Shown here: in pieces, positions 1 to 4,316 of the stretch | Layout of the letters: every line of letters starts with the position of its first letter | Numbering within the stretch: the stretch's first letter is position 1 | Assembly (NCBI GenBank): GCA_903870235.1 | Contig: CAIQCA010000078.1 | Span: 1-5,186, forward strand | Source of the DNA: an uncultured bacterium | Lineage (GTDB): Bacteria > Patescibacteriota > Minisyncoccia > Phycocordibacterales > PALSA-1337 | Length of the DNA: 5,186 nucleotides | Direction of reading: 5' to 3' | Position numbers and translations under genes: made by a program | Notes under the pieces: model-generated | The model's database searches: none | What the model saw: the letters and a program-made list of their open reading frames with translations, nothing else | What the model was told of the DNA's origin: nothing

Positions 1-36
1 CGCTGTGACTTAATCTTCGAATCCTCATGTACACAA

Positions 37-54
37 GCCTAGCATACGCTAGGC
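37..54. repeat. Perfect 7-bp inverted repeat with 4-base loop
   Basis: GCCTAGC (37-43) and GCTAGGC (48-54) are perfectly complementary around the loop ATAC, and TAGGC is repeated directly afterwards. No T-tract follows on either strand, so it is not a typical intrinsic terminator. It lies beyond the terminator of the gene at 200-1327 and may belong to whatever lies left of the window. Confidence 0.4.
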
Positions 55-65
55 TAGGCATTCAT

Positions 66-117
66 CCCCGCATTCGCACGACCTAACGTAAACTAATGAC
101 GGTCGGCTCATGCGGGG
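66..117. repeat. Two-part imperfect hairpin in the 3' intergenic region
   Basis: CCCCGCAT (66-73) pairs perfectly with ATGCGGGG (110-117). An inner stem, CGACC (79-83) with GGTCG (101-105), is separated from it by a near-symmetrical internal loop. Only a weak TTTCCT follows on the plus strand, so this could be a poor terminator for a plus-strand gene entering from the left, or a structured RNA or DNA element. The words TGAGCCGAC, TGCGAA and GGGGAT on its minus strand recur in the same order near 3614-3659. Confidence 0.4.
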
Positions 118-133
118 TTTCCTGCTAAAAGAA

Positions 134-161
134 AAACACCCCGCGACTCCGCGAGGTGTTT
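134..161 (-). terminator. Rho-independent terminator of the CYTH gene
   Basis: On the minus strand a 7-bp stem (AAACACC/GGTGTTT), one mismatch and a further CGCG/CGCG stem close a 4-base loop. The stem runs directly into TTTTTCTTTT. It starts about 40 bases after the stop codon of the gene at 200-1327 and probably ends the whole leftward transcription unit. A weaker T-rich run (GTTTGTATTT) on the other strand would allow some bidirectional use. Confidence 0.85.
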
Positions 162-199
162 GTATTTCGGATTTATGATTGAGTAAAACTAGCACTCAA

Positions 200-1327
200 T
201 CATTTTCTCTTGGCAATCGTGGCATTCTCATACTCGTGATCGAATGTCACATCGCGCGCTAGAGAGATGCATGGAGGGATCTCCACATCTTCCTTGATGT
301 CATTGAGTTCAACCTCCATGAGAACCAAGCCCTTGGGTTGATCGAAGACATCGACCTCGTAATACTTACCTTTGTAAGCAAAACAGGTGCGGCTCTTGCG
401 AATAGTCGTTCGCTCCCGATCAGCTCGATCGAGGAACTTGGCGTATTCATCAACAGAGATGATACGTTCTTCCTCATTGCGCACACCCGGGCTGACAGCC
501 TTCTTGGTAGCATGATAGTAAGTCGTGCTTCCAAAATAACTTCGAGCTCGTACCCTCTCTAGATCTCCGCTTGGAGTTGGTGTCAGATAAGTCTGACTGA
601 TCTCGACTGTCACTGCTCCTTCTGGCAATTTGGTCGGGTCGAAACTTTCTGCGACAAACTTCTTTTCGATCTCGAGTGGCACCGGGATTCCTAAGACACG
701 AGTGATCTCGTGAACCATCTTCTCAATCTTCTCATCAAGGTTGGTTTCATTGGCGATAATGCGCAAGTGCGGATGACCCGTCCAGGCCGCAATCGTCAAC
801 GCATCCAGCTCGGCTGCTTCCTTCACATTTTCTTTGCGAGCAGCATTGTTGGAGGTCGTATAAAACTCAGGTCGATCGACGGCAACAGACTGAAGATGCA
901 GAACTCCGGCATACATCCTCTCAGACATATCCGACGGCTCATATCCCAACTTTTTCACCATGGTCATGAAGGCTTCTTTGCCCATGTAAGCGGCACCGTC
1001 CATGCATCCACGGTCCGAGAGTAATACAACTCGCGGAACATTTACTAGCTTCGTAGCGGCTTCATGGAAGCGTATCGTGTGCTCGATCGTGGCCAAGAGG
1101 ATTTGCTCCTGGAAATCGGCAACTGCTAAACCGGCACCTGAATTCTTCGAGAGAGGCAGGCCAGCCGAGATAATCTCAGTAGCCACTTCTGGTATCACAA
1201 CCGGATACAGTCCGCGATTCTGCAAATACTGGTGAGCCTTGGCAAGTGCTGTGCTTTTACCACCACATGGTCCTCCAGTAATAACGATGATCGGCAACTT
1301 CGGTATGAATTTGATTGGGTGTTCCAT
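200..1327 (-). CDS. P-loop NTPase / CYTH domain fusion protein (TTD14-like)
   Basis: This 375-residue cytoplasmic protein has two domains. The N-terminal half is an AAA_28/NadR-like P-loop domain with Walker A at residues 18-25 (GGPCGGKS), a DRG motif at 105-107 followed by D110 and AAY, and a GHPHLRI segment at 184-190. The C-terminal half is a CYTH (CyaB/thiamine triphosphatase-like) domain opening with the ExExK motif at 219-223. Basic strands follow (RVRAR 258-262, KK 275-276, RK 310-311), then an acidic strand (E338, E340). CYTH enzymes bind triphosphates with metal inside a beta tunnel. The order matches eukaryotic TTD14 and related bacterial proteins, whose true substrate is not settled, so I claim no reaction. 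The ATG is supported by AGGAG 8 bases upstream. It is the last gene of a leftward run, 72 bases after its neighbour, and ends before a strong terminator. It is visibly richer in GC than the HIT and Maf genes. Confidence 0.85.
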   Translation of the reverse strand: MEHPIKFIPKLPIIVITGGPCGGKSTALAKAHQYLQNRGLYPVVIPEVATEIISAGLPLSKNSGAGLAVADFQEQILLATIEHTIRFHEAATKLVNVPRVVLLSDRGCMDGAAYMGKEAFMTMVKKLGYEPSDMSERMYAGVLHLQSVAVDRPEFYTTSNNAARKENVKEAAELDALTIAAWTGHPHLRIIANETNLDEKIEKMVHEITRVLGIPVPLEIEKKFVAESFDPTKLPEGAVTVEISQTYLTPTPSGDLERVRARSYFGSTTYYHATKKAVSPGVRNEEERIISVDEYAKFLDRADRERTTIRKSRTCFAYKGKYYEVDVFDQPKGLVLMEVELNDIKEDVEIPPCISLARDVTFDHEYENATIAKRK

Positions 1328-1334
1328 ATGTTTG

Positions 1335-1346
1335 TCTCCTATTATA
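1335..1346 (-). promoter_or_regulatory. Abutting -10 box and Shine-Dalgarno of the CYTH gene
   Basis: A consensus TATAAT (minus strand, 1346-1341) is followed with no gap by AGGAGA (1340-1335), and the ATG lies 8 bases beyond the AGGAG core. No good -35 box is visible. If the -10 is used, transcription would start near 1334, just past the Shine-Dalgarno, giving an almost leaderless mRNA. Only read-through RNA from the upstream gene would carry the ribosome binding site. Confidence 0.5.
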
Positions 1347-1399
1347 CTCTATACTTCTTTGGTTTGTTGTTTGTTGACTGTGATTATTCGTTACAAAAA

Positions 1400-1867
1400 C
1401 TAGATCTTCAGTACCGCATTAGGACCAGGTTCAGCTATTAATGGTTCCTGATATTTCAATGCAAATCCGGCATAATTTCTCCGCCTAAGGTCCAAGGCAT
1501 ACCACTTGTTCCAGCCAAGGAAAACCATTGGGTACAATTTAAGATCTATTTTCGGAATGAACATAGTCCCCGAAAAATTAATCACACGATAACCCCACTT
1601 CCATGGTATTCTCGAAAGATCTTTCCGGAAGTACCACATGATGGACGAGAGCACGTAGAGATCCAGCGCGATATGCTTCTCTTTCCTCATTTCAGACGAA
1701 TAGAGCAGGTCGATATCATCGAACTCGATCTCCTTGAATCTTTCTATACGCCGATCTCTAGCATAGATCTCATATTGACTTGTATCCAAATACCAAGATT
1801 TCCATTTCCCCATAACAAGGATCGGAAACTTTATTCGAACATCGCTTCTATCTATGTTGATCTTCAC
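1400..1867 (-). CDS. Hypothetical protein, 155 residues, rich in W, Y and basic residues
   Basis: I do not recognise this family. The protein opens from GTG with a short strand-like stretch, has a charged middle (about residues 35-65) and ends with alternating hydrophobic and aromatic segments containing several tryptophans and tyrosines. There is no signal peptide and no convincing transmembrane helix, so a small soluble beta-rich domain is a guess. The GTG start is supported by an AAGGGGG run about 6 bases upstream on the minus strand; without it the start would be uncertain. It lies downstream of a hammerhead ribozyme whose cleavage would leave this mRNA a processed leader of about 128 bases. 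It is 72 bases upstream of the CYTH gene on the same strand and probably cotranscribed with it. The reading frame is uninterrupted and competing frames are shorter or on the opposite strand. Confidence 0.6.
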   Translation of the reverse strand: MKINIDRSDVRIKFPILVMGKWKSWYLDTSQYEIYARDRRIERFKEIEFDDIDLLYSSEMRKEKHIALDLYVLSSIMWYFRKDLSRIPWKWGYRVINFSGTMFIPKIDLKLYPMVFLGWNKWYALDLRRRNYAGFALKYQEPLIAEPGPNAVLKI

Positions 1868-1892
1868 GATCTACCCCCTTGCTCTTTTGAGC
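1868..1892 (-). promoter_or_regulatory. Leader stem-loop and Shine-Dalgarno of the 155-residue gene
   Basis: On the minus strand a 4-bp hairpin with an AAAA loop (GCTC AAAA GAGC, 1892-1881) directly precedes AAGGGGG (1880-1874), which sits at a normal distance from the GTG start. The hairpin resembles stem II of the nearby ribozyme, but no CUGANGA or GAAA core accompanies it. Confidence 0.45.
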
Positions 1893-1947
1893 GATTTTGG
1901 TTTACACATGTCTGGAGAACCTTGCCGACGCCAAGTTTTCAAAGAAC

Positions 1948-2004
1948 TATTCTGTTTCACTCTTTCGAGCTCATCAGCCGAGATACACATCTCGGGACAA
2001 AATA
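1948..2004 (-). ncRNA. Type III hammerhead ribozyme, copy 1 (downstream of the HIT gene)
   Basis: Read on the minus strand, all hammerhead elements are present in order. Stem III is 8 bp (TATTTTGT 2004-1997 with ACAGAATA 1955-1948, one G-U pair). The cleavage triplet GUC ends at C1996. Stem I is 7 bp (CCGAGAT 1995-1989 with ATCTCGG 1984-1978) closed by GTGT. The core CTGATGA occupies 1977-1971. Stem II is 4 bp (GCTC/GAGT) with a GAAA loop, and the core GAAA is at 1958-1955. Transcript ends enter through stem III, which makes it type III. Self-cleavage is predicted between 1996 and 1995, giving a 2',3'-cyclic phosphate and a 5'-hydroxyl. This separates the HIT mRNA from the 155-residue/CYTH mRNA. 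On the opposite strand stem II would contain an A-C mismatch, so the minus strand is the functional one. The core is complete; activity in the cell is inferred. Confidence 0.93.
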
Positions 2005-2571
2005 TTGGTTAATGTGAGTTAAAAGTATTAATCGCTCATGTTTAGTATGTTGGTTTTTATGCTTTCAGATTTGGGGTTTTAGGCTCTTACTTCTCTTTCT
2101 TTTATCTGTAGTAAGTGCAGGTGAAAGTGTCCTGGAATGGATTTTTGTTTATGCGTATTCTCTAGGATCATGTCGTATTTGTCATTGATATCTTTTTTTA
2201 TCTCTTCAAACTCTCTCAGATCTTCTTTGGTCAGTTCGTCTTCTGTACCATGCCTCAGTGGTACTATCATGTCATTCTTGGTAGCTACTTCGTCGTAAGG
2301 GAATTCGTTCTCTATAAGTTTCCATCTTGTGTAGGTTTTTATTGGTTTTGCCGAACAAATGTAGCAGGCCGGGAATCTAGGAGTTCTCTGATACCTTTCG
2401 TAGTCTATGTGGGTTTTCGTAGTTCTTAGAGTTTTTATTTTGAATGTATTCATTTTATTTTTAGCTTTTGCGCGGTTATTTTTTGTTGGCGCTTTTTTAT
2501 TACTATAATGTTTCGGCCTTTATTTTTCTGTTTCGCTCTTTCGAGCTCGTCAGGCAGGACTCACATCCTGC
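1996..2571 (-). other. Predicted 576-nt RNA excised by the two hammerheads, carrying the HIT gene
   Basis: This is the segment between the two predicted cleavage sites (5' end G2571, 3' end C1996). It holds the HIT reading frame with a leader of about 118 bases and a tail of about 83. Joining its ends would place GUC next to the stem I of copy 2, and TTTTGT from copy 1 would pair over 6 bp with ACAGAA of copy 2. A circle would therefore carry a complete, recleavable hammerhead. Beyond the ribozymes I see no long direct repeat at the two ends. That the excised RNA accumulates or circularises is inference. Confidence 0.45.
2079..2453 (-). CDS. HIT-domain (histidine triad) protein
   Basis: This 124-residue soluble protein carries the histidine triad HFHLHLL, with H109, H111 and H113 in the H-x-H-x-H pattern. 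The family uses this for nucleotide hydrolysis or transfer through a covalent histidine-AMP intermediate. A CYIC pair (C30, C33) near the N-terminus may bind zinc, as in many HIT proteins. The central DMIVPLRH segment (about residues 61-68) and the acidic helix after it fit the HIT fold, and the length is normal. The substrate cannot be told from sequence; Hint-like phosphoramidase and Ap4A-type hydrolase are both possible. The ATG at 2453 has no Shine-Dalgarno; the leader there is A-rich. The gene is AT-rich. It is bracketed by two same-strand hammerhead ribozymes, so its mRNA is probably cut from the primary transcript on both sides. Confidence 0.82.
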   Translation of the reverse strand: MNTFKIKTLRTTKTHIDYERYQRTPRFPACYICSAKPIKTYTRWKLIENEFPYDEVATKNDMIVPLRHGTEDELTKEDLREFEEIKKDINDKYDMILENTHKQKSIPGHFHLHLLQIKEREVRA

Positions 2572-2578
2572 AACAGTG
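2526..2578 (-). ncRNA. Type III hammerhead ribozyme, copy 2 (upstream of the HIT gene)
   Basis: On the minus strand stem III is 4 bp (CTGT 2576-2573 with ACAG 2531-2528). The cleavage triplet GUU ends at U2572. Stem I is 7 bp (GCAGGAT 2571-2565 with GTCCTGC 2560-2554, ending in a U-G pair) with a GTGA loop. The core CTGACGA is at 2553-2547, where position 7 is free to vary. Stem II is GCTC/GAGC with a GAAA loop, and the core GAAA is at 2534-2531. Stem I shares no sequence with copy 1 but has the same length and loop size, and the G-U pairs of copy 1 in stems II and III are G-C here. Cleavage is predicted between 2572 and 2571. The short stem III may make it slower alone, although the neighbouring hairpin could stack on it. 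Confidence 0.92.
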
Positions 2579-2746
2579 CGGGCGGACTGGAGTGCTGGCC
2601 TAGCACCCAGTCCTTACCCGCATTTCTCCAGACTTAGCTCAGCCCAACTTTGTAGACCGATTCTCATCTGGTTCTCGGTGCGCTCGCCGAGGGGGGACCC
2701 ATGTCAGGGATTACCCCCTTACGCCAAACCCCTTTTCCAGTCCTGC
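2576..2746. ncRNA. Densely folded GC-rich hairpin block, unassigned class
   Basis: Four stems lie almost end to end. B has three segments: GTGCGGG/CCCGCAT (2576-2582, 2617-2623), GGACTGG/CCAGTCC (2584-2590, 2607-2613) and GTGCT/AGCAC (2592-2596, 2602-2606). E is CCAGA/TCTGG (2628-2632, 2667-2671). C is CTCGGTG/CGCCGAG (2674-2680, 2685-2691). D is GGGGG/CCCCC (2692-2696, 2714-2718) with an inner CCC/GGG. A second CCAGTCC at 2737-2743 could compete for stem B, and AGTCCTGC (2739-2746) is complementary to 2554-2561. The strand-asymmetric pairs (G2576-U2623, U2679-G2686) fold better on the plus strand, the opposite strand to the ribozymes. I cannot match it to RNase P, tmRNA, SRP, 6S or an intron domain. 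A DNA hairpin element such as a recombination site or transposon end is also possible. Confidence 0.6.
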
Positions 2747-2962
2747 GTTTCTTGTCAATGTCCTGGAATAATATATACTAAAAAACTTGACAATGCTTGC
2801 CAAATGTTATCTTTTTGTAATGTTTATTTGTAACCAGGTCAGAAACAAGCGCTCAAAGCCGTATTCTCAGACAAAATACTGAAACAAAAAGTTACACTTC
2901 TAGTATTTAGAGCCAATAAATATCAAAAAACCAATAAATTTATGGGCTAAGACAAATATTGT
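2747..2962. other. AT-rich intergenic stretch with short repeats
   Basis: No gene is supported here. It holds an inverted pair, TTGTCAA (2752-2758) with TTGACAA (2787-2793), and a direct repeat of CCAATAAAT (2913-2921 and 2931-2939). TTGACA at 2787-2792 has no fitting -10 box on the plus strand. Any minus-strand promoter for the HIT/ribozyme transcript should lie here, but only poor candidates are visible (for example TTGGCA near 2797-2802 with TAGTAT 18 bases on). The HIT unit may instead be transcribed by read-through from maf. Confidence 0.5.
2925..2947 (-). terminator. Weak possible terminator after maf
   Basis: On the minus strand an AT-rich imperfect hairpin (CCCATA AATT TATTGG, with one mismatch) is followed at once by TTTTTT. 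The stem is weak, so termination would be partial at best, leaving room for read-through into the ribozyme/HIT region. Confidence 0.3.
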
Positions 2963-3571
2963 TTATTGTACCCTTTTATTCCACTTTTCGTATTCAAATA
3001 TGCTAACCCCCTGTTTTTTCAGGTTTTTATAGATGTTGTGTATAGGAAAACCCATAATATTGAAATAGCAACCATCTACTTTTTCGATAAAGATGGAGGC
3101 TAGTCCTTGGATACCATATGCTCCGGCTTTATCCATGGGTTCACCAGTGGCAATATATTTCTGGATTTCGTCATCTTCTAAATCCCTAAATTTTACTTTT
3201 GTTATTTCACAATCGATAACCTCTTTTCCTGAAGTACAGTCTATGACCGATACCCCTGAATAAACTTCCTGCCATTTACCAGAAAAGCTTTTTAACATAC
3301 GAAAGGCATCATCCTTACTCTTTGGTTTTCCAAGTTTTTTATCATTGAAGACTACGAAAGTATCTATACCGATCACAATTCCCTCTTTTCTGCCTTTGGC
3401 TACATCTTTTGCCTTTCCAGAGGCCAGAGTTTTTGCTAAATTCTCTGACGAAAGACCCAAAGTCATGTCTTCCTCATAATTCGACGGTACAATTTCAAAT
3501 TCGAGACCCATTTCTTGCGCCAACCCATGCCTTCTTGGTGAAGTTGAAGCTAAAATTATTTTGGTTTTCAT
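2963..3571 (-). CDS. maf: Maf family nucleoside triphosphate pyrophosphatase
   Basis: This 202-residue cytoplasmic protein is a clear Maf/YhdE relative. The family hydrolyses non-canonical or surplus nucleoside triphosphates to monophosphate plus pyrophosphate and affects septation when overproduced. Visible signatures are the nucleotide-binding STSPRR at residues 9-14, GIDT at 68-71 with the likely catalytic base D70, LGKP at 80-83, SGK then VYSGV at 97-107, GEPMDKAGAYGIQG at 143-156, and DGCYFNIMGFP at 167-177. The SGKxHxV histidine common in the family is glutamine here (Q101). Substrate choice (dTTP/UTP against 7-methyl-GTP) cannot be fixed by eye. Length is normal with a short C-terminal extension. 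The ATG has no Shine-Dalgarno, but an extended -10 promoter ends 6 bases upstream, which fits a leaderless mRNA. Confidence 0.93.
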   Translation of the reverse strand: MKTKIILASTSPRRHGLAQEMGLEFEIVPSNYEEDMTLGLSSENLAKTLASGKAKDVAKGRKEGIVIGIDTFVVFNDKKLGKPKSKDDAFRMLKSFSGKWQEVYSGVSVIDCTSGKEVIDCEITKVKFRDLEDDEIQKYIATGEPMDKAGAYGIQGLASIFIEKVDGCYFNIMGFPIHNIYKNLKKQGVSIFEYEKWNKRVQ

Positions 3572-3577
3572 GGCTAG

Positions 3578-3586
3578 ATTATATCA
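3578..3586 (-). promoter_or_regulatory. Extended -10 promoter for a leaderless maf transcript
   Basis: The minus strand reads TGATATAAT (3586-3578), a perfect TGn-TATAAT. Only six bases (CTAGCC) separate it from the maf ATG, so the usual start of transcription falls on or next to the A of the start codon. No -35 match is seen at 17 or 18 bases, as is common for extended -10 promoters. Confidence 0.65.
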
Positions 3587-3608
3587 TGAAGAATAATACG
3601 ACCATTTA

Positions 3609-3635
3609 ATAAAAATCCCCCACGTTCGCAGGGGA
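3609..3635 (-). terminator. Rho-independent terminator of the 128-residue gene
   Basis: On the minus strand TCCCC (3635-3631) pairs with GGGGA (3620-3616) around a 10-base loop containing TGCGAA, followed by TTTTTATT. It sits about 20 bases after the stop of the gene at 3657-4043 and just before the maf promoter, insulating the two. Confidence 0.75.
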
Positions 3636-3656
3636 AACTTGTCTGCACTCGTCGGC

Positions 3657-4043
3657 TCACCCATGACCGATCGCCTCCGATGACATATTTGGCGGCATCC
3701 ACATTTGCAGGGCTGTGGCGAGTTGATAAATATAGACAGACCCGACTGGAGGTTCATATTCATCATCATCAAGAGACATCGCGAAGCTCCGGAAATATAC
3801 TGGAACCCGTCGTGGTTGCCTTGTCGGCCGCACCCAGACGACTTCTCCAGATGCTGAATAATTACAGCCAGATCCTGCGACTTTGATAACCCACTGGATC
3901 AAGTCATCTGTGCCTAGCAATCCACGGTCATGCATTTCCTGCTCCAATAAGTCTACTGCCACAGATAGTGTACTCCCAAGTGCTCGCATCGTCTTCGCGT
4001 AATCGACACGGCTTAGGCACTCTATGTATAGCTTACTGTTCAT
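3657..4043 (-). CDS. Hypothetical protein, 128 residues
   Basis: I do not recognise this protein. It begins with a likely helical stretch (about residues 10-40), contains a glycine/serine-rich turn and a VVWVR strand in the middle, then a basic proline-containing segment (PTRQPRR) and an acidic run (DDDEYE) before a final hydrophobic segment. There is no signal peptide and no clear membrane helix. The start is well supported: AAAAGGAGG lies on the minus strand with 6 bases to the ATG, the best ribosome binding site in the window. It ends at UGA, showing that UGA is a stop here, and a terminator follows. It is more GC-rich than the flanking maf and TrmB genes and may have been acquired separately. 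It is divergent from the TrmB-type gene, whose operators lie in the shared intergenic region. Confidence 0.65.
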   Translation of the reverse strand: MNSKLYIECLSRVDYAKTMRALGSTLSVAVDLLEQEMHDRGLLGTDDLIQWVIKVAGSGCNYSASGEVVWVRPTRQPRRVPVYFRSFAMSLDDDEYEPPVGSVYIYQLATALQMWMPPNMSSEAIGHG

Positions 4044-4049
4044 TCGCGG

Positions 4050-4077
4050 CCTCCTTTTTGTTACCTGATTGCTCAGG
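4050..4077 (-). promoter_or_regulatory. Strong Shine-Dalgarno with an upstream leader hairpin
   Basis: AAAAGGAGG (4058-4050 on the minus strand) fixes the ATG at 4043. Just upstream, CCTGA and TCAGG (4077-4073 and 4068-4064) form a 5-bp hairpin in the leader. It is too small to call a riboswitch. Confidence 0.7.
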
Positions 4078-4230
4078 ACGATTGGTTTTGGTTTCGTAGA
4101 ACTTATTTTCTAAAAACTAAGTATATCGCTCTTCATGCTAGAAATAATCCGCGGGAATTCAACACTGAAATGAAATAACCATTTTCGCCAGAAAACCTAT
4201 ATTCACTACTATATTCTTCATAACATTAGT
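4078..4230. other. Divergent intergenic region, left part
   Basis: It contains a minus-strand -10 candidate, TATACT (4125-4120), for the 128-residue gene, with no good -35 box. CCGCGG and GAATTC palindromes lie near 4150-4162. I see no gene or strong structure. Confidence 0.35.
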
Positions 4231-4247
4231 TGTAACTTATAGTTACA
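4231..4247 (+). promoter_or_regulatory. Operator O1, upstream of the TrmB-type gene
   Basis: TGTAACT TAT AGTTACA is a perfect 7-bp inverted repeat with a 3-base centre. It shares the frame GTTGTAA-N-TTACACTT with a second palindrome at 4277-4292. It lies at the -35 position relative to the TATAAT at 4266-4271, where a bound protein could repress or activate. Confidence 0.65.
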
Positions 4248-4265
4248 CTTTCGATAAAAATAGAG

Positions 4266-4271
4266 TATAAT
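4266..4271 (+). promoter_or_regulatory. -10 box of the TrmB-type gene
   Basis: A consensus TATAAT with a predicted transcription start near 4278 and a leader of about 40 bases. The -35 region is poor and overlaps O1. No Shine-Dalgarno precedes the ATG. Confidence 0.6.
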
Positions 4272-4276
4272 TCAGT

Positions 4277-4292
4277 TGTAATAATTATTACA
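4277..4292 (+). promoter_or_regulatory. Operator O2, over the transcription start
   Basis: TGTAATAATTATTACA is a perfect 16-base palindrome matching the half-sites of O1 and covering the expected transcription start. Two related sites bracketing one -10 box just upstream of a wHTH gene suggest autoregulation by that gene product. Confidence 0.7.
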
Positions 4293-4316
4293 CTTAATAT
4301 AAAAACTACTAAATAT

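Noticed and set aside
16..24. TTCGAATCC resembling a tRNA T-loop at the left edge
   Set aside because: The flanking bases do not form a T-stem (C opposite C where G-C is required) and no acceptor or CCA end follows.
1881..1910. Possible third hammerhead (GCTCTTTTGAGC followed by ACACAT resembles the other two)
   Set aside because: On the minus strand there is no CUGANGA, no core GAAA and the hairpin loop is AAAA. It is only a small leader hairpin.
1673..2017. Plus-strand open frame of 114 codons
   Set aside because: It is antisense to the 155-residue gene and to hammerhead copy 1, with no ribosome site.
1948..2578. Retrozyme-like element with long terminal repeats
   Set aside because: Only the ribozyme cores match between the two ends. 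Flanking sequences differ and there are no target-site duplications or reverse transcriptase, so a classical retrozyme is not supported.
2642..2648. GCCCAAC fits the integron attC core (RYYYAAC)
   Set aside because: No matching GTTRRRY partner lies at the right distance on either strand, and no integrase is present in the window.
2787..2815. Plus-strand promoter from TTGACA
   Set aside because: No acceptable -10 box lies 16-18 bases downstream, and no gene follows on that strand.
2468..2833. Plus-strand open frame of 121 codons
   Set aside because: It runs across the antisense of a hammerhead and the hairpin block, has no ribosome site and gives a low-complexity, cysteine/proline-rich product with no recognisable domain.
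3657..3659. UGA recoding to glycine, as in some CPR lineages
   Set aside because: UGA ends the 128-residue frame and is followed at once by a terminator. The other genes contain no in-frame UGA.
3584..3772. Minus-strand open frame starting MMMM
   Set aside because: It overlaps the end of the 128-residue gene in another frame and runs through its terminator and the maf promoter.
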